Part shown: one piece after another, positions 1 to 9,480 of the stretch | Layout of the letters: each line of letters begins with the position of its first letter | Position numbering within the stretch: position 1 is the first letter of the stretch | Source of the DNA: Pandoraea sp. PE-S2T-3 | GTDB taxonomy: Bacteria; Pseudomonadota; Gammaproteobacteria; Burkholderiales; Burkholderiaceae | NCBI RefSeq assembly: GCF_002179965.1 | Contig: NZ_NGUQ01000035.1 | Span: forward strand, 310,001 to 374,000 | DNA length: 64,000 nucleotides | Direction: 5' to 3' | Made by a program: the position numbers and the translations under genes | Notes under the pieces: generated by a model | What the model saw: the letters and a program-made list of their open reading frames with translations, nothing else | Told to the model about the DNA's origin: nothing | Databases searched by the model: none

Positions 1-87
1 GAAAAAAAGGATAGGACGGGGTAGGACGAAATGGGGTCGTCACTCGTGTAACGTGGGTTTCTGCTCAACAGCGTCCCCCACCTCGCG

Positions 88-642
88 ATGACACTCAAAT
101 TTCGCAACCCGGCAAGCGGGGATGTCGTCGAGATCACCTATTTGTCATGCGTGGCGGCGTTCTTCCTCGGACCGCTTTACCTGTTGGCGCATGGTTTTGG
201 CTGGCACGCACTGATCTGGGTGGTGCTTGCGCTCGGCCCGGCGTTCGTCTGGGATGAGTCGGCACTGGTGGTCTCGCTGCCGCTCACGTGCCTGCTCTAC
301 TCACTGCTGATTCATCCCATGCTGGTGAATCAATTGCGTGTGAGGGGCTGGTTGCCGACGCGTGCGGATGCCGTCACAAGCCCAAGCCACCGTGGCTATG
401 GCGACTACGCCGACGGTGGCAAATCGAGCAGCACGGGCCGCTCGCTCAATGGGATCGTGCTGGCGCCCACGCGGGTGATTGCCGCGGCGCCCGCCATCAG
501 CCCTGCGGCCGGTTCGCCCGGTGCGCGTGCTGCCAACGAGATAACCAACGAAGCAAAGCCCGCTGGCGATCAGGCCCCCAGTGACGCGATGCCGCCGATC
601 TCGCCGTCCGGCAAGCCCGATGGCGACATCGCAATAAAGTGA
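88..642 (+). CDS. Small inner-membrane protein of unknown function
   Basis: I do not recognise this 184-residue protein. Residues about 20-85 are strongly hydrophobic and give two to three membrane segments. The segment FFLGPLYLLAHGFGWHALIW holds Phe/Trp-rich turns typical of small inner-membrane proteins. From residue 95 on the chain is a low-complexity, Ala/Pro/Ser-rich hydrophilic tail, probably disordered in the cytoplasm. No Shine-Dalgarno sequence stands before the ATG, so the start is uncertain. The 3' end overlaps the convergent LysR gene by 73 bases. Function unknown. Confidence 0.6.
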   Translation: MTLKFRNPASGDVVEITYLSCVAAFFLGPLYLLAHGFGWHALIWVVLALGPAFVWDESALVVSLPLTCLLYSLLIHPMLVNQLRVRGWLPTRADAVTSPSHRGYGDYADGGKSSSTGRSLNGIVLAPTRVIAAAPAISPAAGSPGARAANEITNEAKPAGDQAPSDAMPPISPSGKPDGDIAIK

Positions 643-1502
643 CCGAGCGCCGCCGAGCCATGCGCGGCGCGAAACGCGAGGCTGATCGGTGCACGCGGCA
701 CCTCGCCCATCGCTGCATCAATGGGCCAAAATCCCATGCCGGGCGTACGAATCTGACTCACTGACGCGGGCACCAGCGACACCCCGAAGCCCGCCGCGAC
801 CATCGGCACGATCGACGTAATCTGTGGCGCCTCCTGCCCCAGCTTCGGCCGGAACCCGGCCGCCTCGCACGCCGCAATCGTACGGTCATACAGCGCAGGG
901 CTGATCTCGCGCGGCAGCAGGATGAACTCGTCCTGCGCCAGCGCCGCAAGCGGCACGCGCTCGCGTGCGCACATCGGATGCCCCAGCGGCAGCACCAGCA
1001 CCATCGCCTCATCCACCACCGGCACGGTCACGATGCCCGGCGGCGCGTCGACCGGCGTGCGCACGAACGCCGCGTCCACCTCCTCGTTCACCAACGCCGC
1101 CAGCAGACTCGCCGTATTGCTTTGCTGGGGATGCAATTGCACGTCCGGATAGCGCGCCCGGAAATCACGAATCCATGCCGGAATAGTCGGTTCGAAGTAC
1201 GTCGCGCCCGCAAAGCCGATACGGATATGGCCCGCATCGCCACGCGATATCTGCTGCATCTGCCGCTTCACCCGCTCGACGCGCTCGAGAATATGCCGCG
1301 CCTCAGGCAAAAATGCCTCCCCCAGCTCCGTCAACACCACATCGCGCGGCAGCCGGACGAATAGCGGCCCGCCCAACTCCTCTTCCAGTTGCCGGATCTG
1401 AAGACTGAGCGGCGGCTGCTGAATGCCCACGCGCGCCGCAGCGCGGGTGAAATGCCGCTCTTCGGCGACCGCAATGAAATATTGCAAATGCCGCAATTCC
1501 AT
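570..1502 (-). CDS. LysR-family transcriptional regulator
   Basis: A 310-residue LysR-type regulator. The N-terminal winged helix-turn-helix occupies residues 1-60, starting MELRHLQYFIAVAEERHFTR and including the recognition-helix stretch QQPPLSLQIRQLEEELG. Residues about 90-300 form the periplasmic-binding-protein-like effector domain. The start at 1502 was chosen because MELRHL is the standard family N-terminus; the upstream in-frame extension is not family-like. It is divergent from the CoA-transferase gene at 1738 and probably controls it through the 235-base intergenic region, which carries a T-N11-A palindrome. Its 3' end overlaps the preceding convergent gene. The effector ligand is unknown. 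Confidence 0.9.
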   Translation of the reverse strand: MELRHLQYFIAVAEERHFTRAAARVGIQQPPLSLQIRQLEEELGGPLFVRLPRDVVLTELGEAFLPEARHILERVERVKRQMQQISRGDAGHIRIGFAGATYFEPTIPAWIRDFRARYPDVQLHPQQSNTASLLAALVNEEVDAAFVRTPVDAPPGIVTVPVVDEAMVLVLPLGHPMCARERVPLAALAQDEFILLPREISPALYDRTIAACEAAGFRPKLGQEAPQITSIVPMVAAGFGVSLVPASVSQIRTPGMGFWPIDAAMGEVPRAPISLAFRAAHGSAALGHFIAMSPSGLPDGEIGGIASLGA

Positions 1503-1573
1503 ACCCACTCCCGCGTCAGCCCAGCCCCATAAGGGCGAACCCAATCAATACATAAAAAGTATTCAAATAACGC

Positions 1574-1589
1574 TTTCAATATATTGGAA
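1574..1589. promoter_or_regulatory. Putative LysR operator (T-N11-A palindrome)
   Basis: An AT-rich element with the perfect 10-base palindrome caatatattg at 1577-1586, flanked by further symmetric bases, lies between the divergent LysR gene and the CoA-transferase gene. T1576 and A1588 fit the T-N11-A pattern of LysR boxes. It lies in the 235-base regulatory gap and is much more AT-rich than its surroundings. Assignment rests on position and symmetry only. Confidence 0.45.
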
Positions 1590-1737
1590 ATGTAGCCGAT
1601 GGGTCAATACACTTCGAGTCAAGCGTGACAGGTGTACCCACCGCCGTTGCGTCAAAGCGATCGATCGGCCGAGTTCAGCCTCAAGCGGCGGAATGCGGAC
1701 CGGATGATCGGATAAGAAAGAGACGAGGAGCCTCAAG

Positions 1738-3234
1738 ATGTATGAAGACCGCATCCGCCTGGCGTCGCTACGCGACCGGGTGATGAGCGCAGACGATGCT
1801 GCCCGGCTGGTCGGTGACGGCATGGTGGTCGGCATGAGCGGGTTCACCCGCGCCGGCGACGCCAAGGACATGCCCATTGCGCTCGCCAAGCGTGCCAAAG
1901 CCCACCCGATGAAGCTCACGCTCATCACCGGTGCGTCGCTCGGCCACGATTCCGACAAGACCCTGACCGAAGCCGGCGTGCTGGCCAAGCGCCTGCCGTT
2001 TCAAGTCGACACCACGCTGCGCAGCGCGATCAATCGCGGCGAAGTCATGTTTGTCGACCAGCATCTGTCCGAAACCGTCGAATTCCTGCGTACCGGTCAA
2101 TTCGGCAAGCTCGACGTGGCCGTGATCGAAGCCGTGGCCATCACCGAAGACGGCAGCCTCGTGCCCAGCTCGTCGGTCGGCAACTCGGCGAGCTTTGCCA
2201 TCCTCGCCGACAAGGTCATCGTGGAGATCAACCTCGCGCAGCCGCTCGCGTTCGAGGGCATGCACGATATCTGGATCCCCGGACAGCGCCCGCATCGCTC
2301 GCCGCTGCCGATCGTCGACGTGCGCGATCGTGTCGGCACGGCCGCCGTGAAGATCGCCCCGGAGAAGATCGCCGCCATCGTCATTACCGACACCCCGGAC
2401 AGCGCCTCCAATGCCCTGCCCGCCGATGCCGAGACGCAGCGCATTGCCGGTCATCTCATCGAATTCTTCCAGCACGAAGTCTCGCGCGGGCGGCTGCCCC
2501 GCACGCTGCCCGCGCTGCAATCGGGTATCGGCACCATTGCCAACGCCGTGCTCACCGGCTTCATCGATTCGCCGTTCGAGCAGTTGACGATGTACTCGGA
2601 AGTGCTGCAAGACTCCACGTTCGAATTGATGGACGCGGGCAAGATGGACTTCGCGTCGGGGTCTTCGATCACTGTCTCGCAGGCCGTGCAGGATCGCGTA
2701 TTCGGCAATCTCGAACGCTATCGCGACAAGCTCGTGCTGCGCCCGCAGGAAGTGAGCAACCATCCGGAAGTCATTCGCCGATTGGGGCTGATTGCGCTCA
2801 ATACCGCGCTCGAAGCCGATATCTACGGCAACGTGAACTCCACCCACGTGGGCGGCACGCACATGATGAACGGTATCGGGGGGTCGGGAGACTTTGCGCG
2901 CAACGCCCGCATGGCCATCTTCGCCACCAAGTCGGTCGCGAAGGACGGCAAGATTTCCAGCATCGTGCCGATGGTGCCGCACGTCGACCATAACGAGCAC
3001 GACGTCGACATCATCGTGACGGAGCAAGGGCTCGCCGATCTGCGCACGCTCGCACCGCGCGAGCGCGTCAATCTGGTGATCGACCGCTGCGCCCATCCGT
3101 CGTATCGCGACGTACTGCGCGACTACTACCGCGACGCCCAGCGTTACGGTGGCCACACGCCGCATGCGCTGGAACGCGCCTTCGAGATGCACATCAACCT
3201 GCGCGATCGCGGGTCGATGCTCGCAGGCAAGTAA
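1738..3234 (+). CDS. Acetyl-CoA hydrolase/transferase family enzyme (succinyl-CoA:acetate CoA-transferase type)
   Basis: A 498-residue class I CoA-transferase of the acetyl-CoA hydrolase family, close to the Cat1/AarC/ScpC succinyl-CoA:acetate CoA-transferases. These move CoA between acyl-CoA and acetate or succinate in the cytoplasm. The catalytic glutamate is probably Glu288 in TMYSEVLQD, the position equivalent to the AarC active-site Glu. The glycine-rich CoA-binding stretch GSSIT and the C-terminal TEQGLADLRTLAPRER motif are present. Length equals the family norm of about 500. A clear GAGGAG lies upstream of the ATG. A LysR regulator is divergently encoded, so induction by a carboxylic acid is plausible. 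Substrate preference (acetate, propionate, succinate) cannot be read from sequence. Confidence 0.9.
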   Translation: MYEDRIRLASLRDRVMSADDAARLVGDGMVVGMSGFTRAGDAKDMPIALAKRAKAHPMKLTLITGASLGHDSDKTLTEAGVLAKRLPFQVDTTLRSAINRGEVMFVDQHLSETVEFLRTGQFGKLDVAVIEAVAITEDGSLVPSSSVGNSASFAILADKVIVEINLAQPLAFEGMHDIWIPGQRPHRSPLPIVDVRDRVGTAAVKIAPEKIAAIVITDTPDSASNALPADAETQRIAGHLIEFFQHEVSRGRLPRTLPALQSGIGTIANAVLTGFIDSPFEQLTMYSEVLQDSTFELMDAGKMDFASGSSITVSQAVQDRVFGNLERYRDKLVLRPQEVSNHPEVIRRLGLIALNTALEADIYGNVNSTHVGGTHMMNGIGGSGDFARNARMAIFATKSVAKDGKISSIVPMVPHVDHNEHDVDIIVTEQGLADLRTLAPRERVNLVIDRCAHPSYRDVLRDYYRDAQRYGGHTPHALERAFEMHINLRDRGSMLAGK

Positions 3235-3434
3235 GCGCCGCCGATCACACGCACGCAAGACAATCGACAAGGCAACGACCGCCACGCCGGGGGGCAGGCG
3301 GCCAGTTGCCGGTGACGGCCGCACGAGCCTCGTGCCGGCCGAGCGAGATACGCCCGCGCCAATGTCGCGGCAGAAAGAACATGGGACGCATGCGGTCCCG
3401 TGGGCCGGACGCTGGTGAGAGCGTTCTGGCATTC

Positions 3435-3469
3435 GCGGTTCGCCGGCTGACGTCGGCGAGCCGCTTTTT
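3435..3469 (+). terminator. Rho-independent terminator after the CoA-transferase
   Basis: Arms 3435-3445 (gcggttcgccg) and 3454-3464 (cggcgagccgc) pair with one G-U step and are followed by five T. The terminator lies about 200 bases after the CoA-transferase stop. The stretch 3235-3434 before it shows no convincing gene. Confidence 0.75.
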
Positions 3470-3487
3470 ATTGGCCGGTTGAAAACG

Positions 3488-5083
3488 TCAGGCGGACAAG
3501 CGATGCGGCGTGTTGGACTGATTGGCTGCGCCATCGAGCTTGAAGATCGACACCAGCTCGCGCAAGCCGCTCGACTGGGCAGCCATCGACTGCGCCGCCG
3601 CCGAGGCTTCTTCCACCAGCGCCGCGTTCTGCTGCGTAACCGTATCCATCTGCATCACCGCCTGATTGACCTGCTCGATGCCGGTGCGCTGCTCCGTCGA
3701 CGCCGCCGCAATTTCCGCCATCAGATCGGTCACACGCTTCACTGCTTGCACCACTTCGTCCATCGTCGTGCCGGCTTCCGAAACGAGCTTTGCGCCCTCG
3801 TTCACCTGACGGGTCGACGCGTCGATCAACTCCTTGATCTCCTTGGCGGCATTAGCGCTGCGCTGGGCCAGCGTGCGCACTTCGCCCGCCACCACGGCAA
3901 AGCCACGGCCTTGCTCACCGGCGCGCGCCGCTTCCACGGCGGCGTTCAAGGCGAGGATGTTGGTCTGGAAGGCGATACCTTCGATCACGCTGGTGATGTC
4001 GCCCACGCGCGATGACCCTTCGGAAATCTCGCGCATCCGCTCGACCACCTGACGCACGACGTCACCACCGCGCAGCGCAATCTGCGACGCATTCGAAGCC
4101 AGAACATTACCTTGCTCGGCGTTGTCGGCGTTTTGCTTGACCGTCGTCGTGAGCTCTTCCATGCTGGCCGCCGTCTCTTCAAGCGATGCGGCCTGCTGTT
4201 CGGTGCGCGACGACAGATCGGTATTGCCTGCCGCGATCTGTGCCGAGCCGGTGGCAATGCTCTCGCTGGTGTTGCGCACCTGCCCGACCACCTGCGCCAG
4301 CTTGCCGTTCATGTCGCGCAGCGAGCCGAGCAACATCGCGAGTTCGTCTTGCCCATGCACATCAATGCGCGAACTGAGGTCGCCGCGCGCCACCGTCTGG
4401 GCAATATCGACGCAGCGGCCGATTGGCACCGTGATCGAACGGGTAATGACCAGCGCGATGACGATGTTCACCCCGAGCGCCAGCACGATCAGCACGATGG
4501 TCGCGATAAACGCCGCGTGATAGTCGGCTGCTGCGGCATCCCCCGCCGCTACCGAGCCCGCGCGATTGACCGCCACGTGTTCAGCGAGCTTCTGGCTGAG
4601 CACGGCGAAAGACTGCACCGCGTCGGTCATGGCGAGCGTGCGCGCCTGCCCCTGCGCGGCCTCGTCGCCCTTGGCCAGTTCGGCGACGCGATTATCGATG
4701 GCGAGATAGTTGGACCACGCCTCGCGCACGGCCTCGTAGGCACGGCGGTCCTCGTCGGAGGCCACCAGAGTGCCGTAAGCCGAAATTGTCTTGTTGACCA
4801 ACTCGATGGCCGCTACGCGCTTGTTCGTCTCGTCGATCCGGCTCTGCTCCACTGTGGTCAACAGTGCGGCGAGCGTGGCACGCCGTGCCGCGTTGGCGCC
4901 GACCTGCACGGTGCCGAGCGTCTGCACGCTGGGCAGCCAGTTGTCGGCGAGATCGCGTGTGCCGCCGTAAATGCGGGATGCCTGATACACGGCCATACCG
5001 CCCACGATGCACAGCAGCACCAGCGTGATGGCGAACCCGATGGTCAGGCGCGTGCCGATTTTGAGACTACCCAAGAACTTCAT
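3488..5083 (-). CDS. Methyl-accepting chemotaxis protein (4-helix-bundle sensor)
   Basis: A 531-residue chemoreceptor. Membrane segment 1 (about residues 12-33), a periplasmic all-helical 4HB_MCP-type sensor (about 34-190), membrane segment 2 (191-213), HAMP (about 214-266) and a cytoplasmic signalling coiled coil (about 280-515). The highly conserved hairpin tip [20 protein letters not shown] is present. The protein should signal through CheA/CheW to the flagellar motor. No C-terminal NWETF-type CheR/CheB docking pentapeptide is seen. The start at 5083 was chosen because a GGAG lies five bases upstream and the N-terminus becomes a normal receptor lead; an in-frame upstream extension has no ribosome site. 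Ligand unknown. Confidence 0.93.
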   Translation of the reverse strand: MKFLGSLKIGTRLTIGFAITLVLLCIVGGMAVYQASRIYGGTRDLADNWLPSVQTLGTVQVGANAARRATLAALLTTVEQSRIDETNKRVAAIELVNKTISAYGTLVASDEDRRAYEAVREAWSNYLAIDNRVAELAKGDEAAQGQARTLAMTDAVQSFAVLSQKLAEHVAVNRAGSVAAGDAAAADYHAAFIATIVLIVLALGVNIVIALVITRSITVPIGRCVDIAQTVARGDLSSRIDVHGQDELAMLLGSLRDMNGKLAQVVGQVRNTSESIATGSAQIAAGNTDLSSRTEQQAASLEETAASMEELTTTVKQNADNAEQGNVLASNASQIALRGGDVVRQVVERMREISEGSSRVGDITSVIEGIAFQTNILALNAAVEAARAGEQGRGFAVVAGEVRTLAQRSANAAKEIKELIDASTRQVNEGAKLVSEAGTTMDEVVQAVKRVTDLMAEIAAASTEQRTGIEQVNQAVMQMDTVTQQNAALVEEASAAAQSMAAQSSGLRELVSIFKLDGAANQSNTPHRLSA

Positions 5084-5207
5084 GCCAACTCCAGAATGCG
5101 ATAAAACACGAACAATCGCATGGCATAACGGAAGTCCATTCAATAATCTTGAGTCAATAATCCCTCGATTCCCACGGAATGACTTTCACAATATTTCCGG
5201 AAATTAA

Positions 5208-5232
5208 AAACGGCGCGATTGATGCGCCGTTT
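5208..5232 (-). terminator. Rho-independent terminator of the GFA-family gene
   Basis: A perfect 9-base inverted repeat (5208-5216 and 5224-5232, aaacggcgc/gcgccgttt) with a 7-base loop. Read on the minus strand it is followed by a T-rich run, so it ends the transcript of the gene at 5339-5695. Confidence 0.8.
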
Positions 5233-5338
5233 CGTTTTCCGGTTTTGCATGACAAACCATCATCAGCAAAATCCAAATAATGGTATCCGCTTAAATATAC
5301 GATTCCGTCTATTAACAGGAATTCGGAATGAGATGCAA

Positions 5339-5695
5339 TTACAAGCTGGCACCATCGACCGGCGTGGGGTGCACGGTATCGAGATCGATGCCGTCGATGC
5401 AGCGTACGTTGACTGCCGCCATCTTCGTGCCGTCGGGCATCTCTCCGAAGGCAAACGCCTCGACGCCGCACTTCTGGCAGAACTGATGGCGAATCAGATG
5501 TTTATTGAAGAGATATTCGCGATTCGAATCCACACCGGACGTCTGCGTGAATTCACCGCGCGGTGCAAATGCGAGAATCAATCCACGTTTTTTGCAAATC
5601 GAACAATTGCACGCAATTGTTTTGGACAAATCAATATTTACGGAAAATCGTAATTCACCGCAATGACAGCCGCCTTCGTATTGCTGAGTCGTCAT
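5339..5695 (-). CDS. GFA/CENP-V domain zinc protein
   Basis: A 118-residue protein of the glutathione-dependent formaldehyde-activating (GFA) family, small zinc proteins some of which bind glutathione or formaldehyde adducts. Zinc ligands are visible: Cys10 and Cys12 (GGCHCGELRF), Cys29, Cys31 and Cys34 (CNCSIC), and Cys73 and Cys76 (FCQKCG), the full two-site pattern of the family. The start at 5695 has AGGAGA at a good distance; a longer in-frame reading is basic and unlike the family. The gene sits alone between two chemoreceptor genes on the same strand, with its own terminator. Most family members have no proven substrate. Confidence 0.9.
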   Translation of the reverse strand: MTTQQYEGGCHCGELRFSVNIDLSKTIACNCSICKKRGLILAFAPRGEFTQTSGVDSNREYLFNKHLIRHQFCQKCGVEAFAFGEMPDGTKMAAVNVRCIDGIDLDTVHPTPVDGASL

Positions 5696-5847
5696 GATGT
5701 GTCTCCTGAATGAAGATGAGATACCCGCCAGACAGCGTCCTATTCTGCGACAAAATCTGGCGGGCGGGCAGCGCGATGACGAATGGCGGTAAATCACCGC
5801 CGGTTCGTTGGCTGCCGGCTCAGGAGACGTAGGGAAGTGGCTTCGGC

Positions 5848-7728
5848 TTAGGCCGCGAGTGCCGGTTCGTCGCGATGCGAACCCGACCCGGTGCGCGTGT
5901 GCATGACCGTCACGCCGTGACGGCTATGCTCGCGCAATTGGAACAGCGCAACCGTATCGGCGAGATTGCGAGCCTGCTCGCTCAACATGGCCGATGCGGC
6001 GGCGGATTCCTCCACCAGCGCAGCATTTTGCTGCGTCGATTGATCCATTTCCGCCACGCTGCGATCGATCTGGCTGATGCCCGTGCTCTGCTCGGTCATC
6101 GCGCTGTGGATCTCCACGATCAGGCGGCGTACGCGCCCAATGCCATCGACGATCTCGCCCATGGTGTTGCCCGCCGCCTGCACACGCTGCGTGCCGCTCT
6201 TGACGTTCTGCACCGAGGCTTCGATGAGCGTCTTGATCTCTTGCGCAGCCGCCGCGCTGCGCTGTGCCAGCGTGCGCACTTCGCCTGCCACCACGGCAAA
6301 ACCACGGCCTTGCTCGCCAGCGCGCGCCGCTTCCACGGCAGCGTTCAACGCGAGAATGTTCGTCTGGAACGCGATGCCGTCGATCACGCTGATGATCTCG
6401 GTGATGCGCTCCGACGACTGCGCAATCTCGCTCATCGTCGTCACAGCCCCGGTGACGACGTCTCCGCCGCGCGCAGCGGCTTCGCTGGCATCGTTTGCCA
6501 GACGCGTGGCGTGTTCGGCGGCTTCGGCGGTCTGCTTCACGCTGGCCGTCAACTCGGTCAGGGCCGCCGACGTTTCCTGCAAGGTGCCGGCCGAGGCTTC
6601 GGTGCGTTGCGACAGATCGCGGTTGCCCATTTCGATTTCGCTCGTCGCCGAGGTCATGCCGTGCACGCCGGAGCGCACGTCGATCATCACCGTGCTGATC
6701 TTGTCGACAAACGCGTTGAACGATCGCGAGATATGCGCCACTTCGTCATTGCCGACGACATCGAGGCGGCGCGTCAGATCGCCGCCGCCCGAGCCGATGG
6801 TATCCATCGCGTCGCGCACTTGCGACAGGCGCTTGAACGCCTGCGACGTGAAGAAGCTCGCGATACCGATGGCGCACAGCGTGAGCACGATCAACGTGAT
6901 GATGGTCGCGCTAAGCACTTGCGACAGACCGGCAGTCGCTTCGGCCTTGTCGAGGGCGACCACGAACAGCCAGTCGGTACCCGGCACCGGCTGCACCTTG
7001 AGCAGCTTGGCGTCGCCGCCCAACTGCACCTCCATCGGGTCTTTGGCGCGTTCAAGGTTGGCGAGCGCGTCGGGCGTGAGGGCTTGCGCGAGATCACTCG
7101 ACTGCTTGAGCATCAGCTTTTCGTCGGGGTGCGCGATCACGAGACCGTCGCGTGAGACCACGAAGGCCAGGCTCGACGGTGTGGGATGCACGGCCTTGAC
7201 GACTTCCTGCACAGCATCGAGCGGCACGGCACCGCTCACGGCACCGAGCGTCTGGCCGTCGCGCAGAATCGGCGCAGCGAACGACACGTAGAGCTTGCCC
7301 GAGGCGATGTCGGCGTACGGCTTGACGACGGTCAGCTTGCCTGCCGCGGTGGCGCCCTTGTACCAGGGGCGTGCGGTCGGATCGTAGTCGGGCGGTGTGG
7401 GACCGCTCGAGAAGTACGACTTGTCGCTCCAGCCGATGCTGGAGATGGGGAAGCCGTTGGTCGCGCCAAGCAGCTTGGTGAGCGCAACGCCCTGCTCGCC
7501 CTTTTCGACGGCAGCCGCCGTGCCGACCACCGACTGGCCCTTGGCAGCCGCCCAGCGCTCGACGGCGAGGGTGTTGCCGCGCGCCACGGCGTCGAGCGTG
7601 TTGGAAATGGTCGACATCATGCTGGTGCGCACGATGAGGTAGGTAGTAATGCCGGAGAGAATCAGCGCACCGACGACGGTGGCACACGCGATCAGAATGA
7701 TCCGCGTTCTAAGCGAAGATACTGTCAT
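5848..7728 (-). CDS. Methyl-accepting chemotaxis protein with dCache sensor
   Basis: A 626-residue chemoreceptor. Membrane segment 1 at about residues 10-33, a periplasmic double Cache domain (about 40-270), membrane segment 2 (about 280-300), HAMP (about 303-356) and the cytoplasmic signalling domain with the hairpin [20 protein letters not shown]. In the sensor, [10 protein letters not shown] (residues 114-123) is the typical dCache ligand-pocket stretch, with Arg120, Trp122 and Tyr123. Such pockets often bind amino acids or small carboxylates; which one is not readable here. It and the receptor at 3488-5083 share the signalling domain but have unrelated sensors, so they are paralogues with different inputs. 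Confidence 0.93.
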   Translation of the reverse strand: MTVSSLRTRIILIACATVVGALILSGITTYLIVRTSMMSTISNTLDAVARGNTLAVERWAAAKGQSVVGTAAAVEKGEQGVALTKLLGATNGFPISSIGWSDKSYFSSGPTPPDYDPTARPWYKGATAAGKLTVVKPYADIASGKLYVSFAAPILRDGQTLGAVSGAVPLDAVQEVVKAVHPTPSSLAFVVSRDGLVIAHPDEKLMLKQSSDLAQALTPDALANLERAKDPMEVQLGGDAKLLKVQPVPGTDWLFVVALDKAEATAGLSQVLSATIITLIVLTLCAIGIASFFTSQAFKRLSQVRDAMDTIGSGGGDLTRRLDVVGNDEVAHISRSFNAFVDKISTVMIDVRSGVHGMTSATSEIEMGNRDLSQRTEASAGTLQETSAALTELTASVKQTAEAAEHATRLANDASEAAARGGDVVTGAVTTMSEIAQSSERITEIISVIDGIAFQTNILALNAAVEAARAGEQGRGFAVVAGEVRTLAQRSAAAAQEIKTLIEASVQNVKSGTQRVQAAGNTMGEIVDGIGRVRRLIVEIHSAMTEQSTGISQIDRSVAEMDQSTQQNAALVEESAAASAMLSEQARNLADTVALFQLREHSRHGVTVMHTRTGSGSHRDEPALAA

Positions 7729-7998
7729 GCTGAATGGACTGGCAGGCCTGCGGCTAGGAGTTCAAAGACCAGAACCGGCGCCCCAGGCCACCGGTTCCAC
7801 TAGGTGGGAGGTTCCACCTCATGACTTACGGCCAGACCCGGCGAAACTTTAGGTGTTAACCCGAAATCACCTCAAAAAGGGAAACCCGTTTCACGATAAT
7901 CTCGCACGAAGGTGCAACCGCATCCGGCCGCGACGTTACGGATAGCGAAACATCAGGCATGCCAAGCGGGCCGCTCCCGGCGGGGCCAGTTGCGTGTC

Positions 7999-8016
7999 CC
8001 TGTCAGTGCTGACAGG
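7999..8016. promoter_or_regulatory. Operator-like inverted repeat in a divergent intergenic region
   Basis: A perfect 8-base inverted repeat (cctgtcag, tg, ctgacagg) lies in the 386-base gap between the dCache receptor and the next plus-strand gene. A second short symmetric element (catcg, tga, cgatg, 8031-8043) follows. The rest of 7729-8114 shows no gene. A regulator-binding role is inference. Confidence 0.35.
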
Positions 8017-8114
8017 ATGACAGCGCCCGTCATCGTGACGATGATGGTGCGCAGGTATCATCGTGCGCGCGCTCGCGGCGCCATAACGTCAAAACACCAC
8101 GCTTCTCGAAAATA

Positions 8115-8927
8115 ATGAAAACGCAAACGTACGTGGAAGGGGGACGGTGGGTCACCGACCATATCGGTCCGATCAACGCCGTCATGACAATTTCCACCGC
8201 CATCCTGATCCCGGTGCTCGACTTCGTCCGGCCGTTCTTTCCCTACATCAATTACGTGGCAGGGTTCGCGGTGCTGGTGTTTGCCGTGCTGCTCGCCACA
8301 CGCCTGATCGGCGGACAAAAACGCATGCATGGCAGTCTGGTCGTTTGCGCCGGACTGTGCGCGGGCGCGTTCAGTTTCGGCGCGATCGCGAGCAGCCGGC
8401 ACGCCGAGCAAGGCGGGCTGGGTGCCGCCAATGTTCAGTGGGTCGCCAATGTGCAGAAGCTGCTGCTCGATATCAAGAACGGCAAGAGCGACGACCCGCG
8501 CGTCGAACTCAACAACATCGGCATGAAGTGGGACCTCTACGAGTTCGCCAAGGCGAGCCGGATGGGTGACCTGCGCGCGATCGAGCTGTTTCTGCGCGGC
8601 GGCATGGGCGTCACGATGCCCGGGACCGGCATGGACGTGAGCCTGCCCTATCTCGTCGTGAAAGACGACTACCCGAACGCGGTAGAACAACTGACGCTCT
8701 TCAAGAAATACGGGGTCAATCTGAGCGACCCGAGTCTGGTGTCGCGCAGCCACCCGGGCGCACCGGACACGCCGCCGAATCTTTACGCCGTCGCCAAGGA
8801 TGCGAAGAACGAGAAGGTCGCCGGCGCATTGATTTCGCTGGGCGTGGCCACCGACAGCTATCCCGGCTGGCACGCCGGTGCCGAAGAGCGGCGCAAGCGC
8901 GGCGGCGTGCCGGCGGCATGGCTGTAA
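8115..8927 (+). CDS. Membrane-anchored protein of unknown function
   Basis: A 270-residue protein I do not recognise. Residues about 22-70 and 75-97 form hydrophobic segments (for example INYVAGFAVLVFAVLLATRL), giving two to three membrane helices. The remainder is hydrophilic. Residues about 145-265 contain two loosely ankyrin-like helical hairpins (ASRMGDLRAIELFLRGGMGV and a later AKDAKNEKVAGALISLGV), so a short degenerate ankyrin-like region is possible. No clear ribosome site precedes the ATG. It is followed after 137 bases by another small unknown gene on the same strand. Confidence 0.7.
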   Translation: MKTQTYVEGGRWVTDHIGPINAVMTISTAILIPVLDFVRPFFPYINYVAGFAVLVFAVLLATRLIGGQKRMHGSLVVCAGLCAGAFSFGAIASSRHAEQGGLGAANVQWVANVQKLLLDIKNGKSDDPRVELNNIGMKWDLYEFAKASRMGDLRAIELFLRGGMGVTMPGTGMDVSLPYLVVKDDYPNAVEQLTLFKKYGVNLSDPSLVSRSHPGAPDTPPNLYAVAKDAKNEKVAGALISLGVATDSYPGWHAGAEERRKRGGVPAAWL

Positions 8928-9064
8928 AAGCCCATCGGGCCGGGGCGCACGCGGGGTGAACGCGATCTGAACGAGGTGCCGGGGAGGTCCCAGCGAGCCC
9001 CCACGGGCGGTGCTATGCTGGCGAAGCTTCCCTTCGCACAACACATCGTTCATCGGGGGTACTC

Positions 9065-9397
9065 ATGACTGAGAATGACGTACTGGCCATGGAGCAGCGG
9101 GCCGCCGAACTCGTTCACGCGCAGGTGTTGGGAATGCTGCTCGCCCATATGAATCATCTCGACGGACGGCCGGATGCTTCGTTCGACGTCATCAAGCGCG
9201 CGATGATCGGTGAGATTGCCAGACAAGTCGCGGCGCAAGTCGGTGCCGCAGCCTGTCAGGCAGAGACCCGCCTGCTGTTCAACGCGGCCGTCATGCGCGC
9301 TGCCGATAGCGTGTTCGACGTCGCCGACGTGCACAACGCCGCATTCTTCCGCCGATTGCAACAGCGCAAGGTCGCCGAAGAGCCTGCGTTGGACTAA
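9065..9397 (+). CDS. Small helical protein of unknown function
   Basis: A 110-residue, apparently soluble, mostly helical protein with no signal peptide or membrane segment. It is rich in Ala, Val and Met and begins MTENDVLAMEQRAAELVHAQ. A purine-rich GGGG stretch lies just upstream of the ATG and a strong terminator directly follows the stop, which supports a real gene. No family recognised. Confidence 0.65.
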   Translation: MTENDVLAMEQRAAELVHAQVLGMLLAHMNHLDGRPDASFDVIKRAMIGEIARQVAAQVGAAACQAETRLLFNAAVMRAADSVFDVADVHNAAFFRRLQQRKVAEEPALD

Positions 9398-9403
9398 ACG
9401 AAA

Positions 9404-9430
9404 AAAGGCCAGCCTCACGGGCTGGCCTTT
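9404..9430. terminator. Bidirectional rho-independent terminator
   Basis: A perfect 11-base stem (9404-9414 aaaggccagcc with 9420-9430 ggctggccttt) and a 5-base loop, with a run of A on the left and T on the right. It can end both the small plus-strand gene and the autotransporter transcript arriving on the minus strand. Confidence 0.85.
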
Positions 9431-9480
9431 CTCGTTCTACAGGTTTTACGGGCTTATCGATCAAGCCCCCCTCTCACCGC

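Noticed and set aside
1768-3534. A 588-codon open frame antisense to the CoA-transferase
   Set aside because: Same reasoning: the sense gene has catalytic residues and a ribosome site; the antisense product has no motif.
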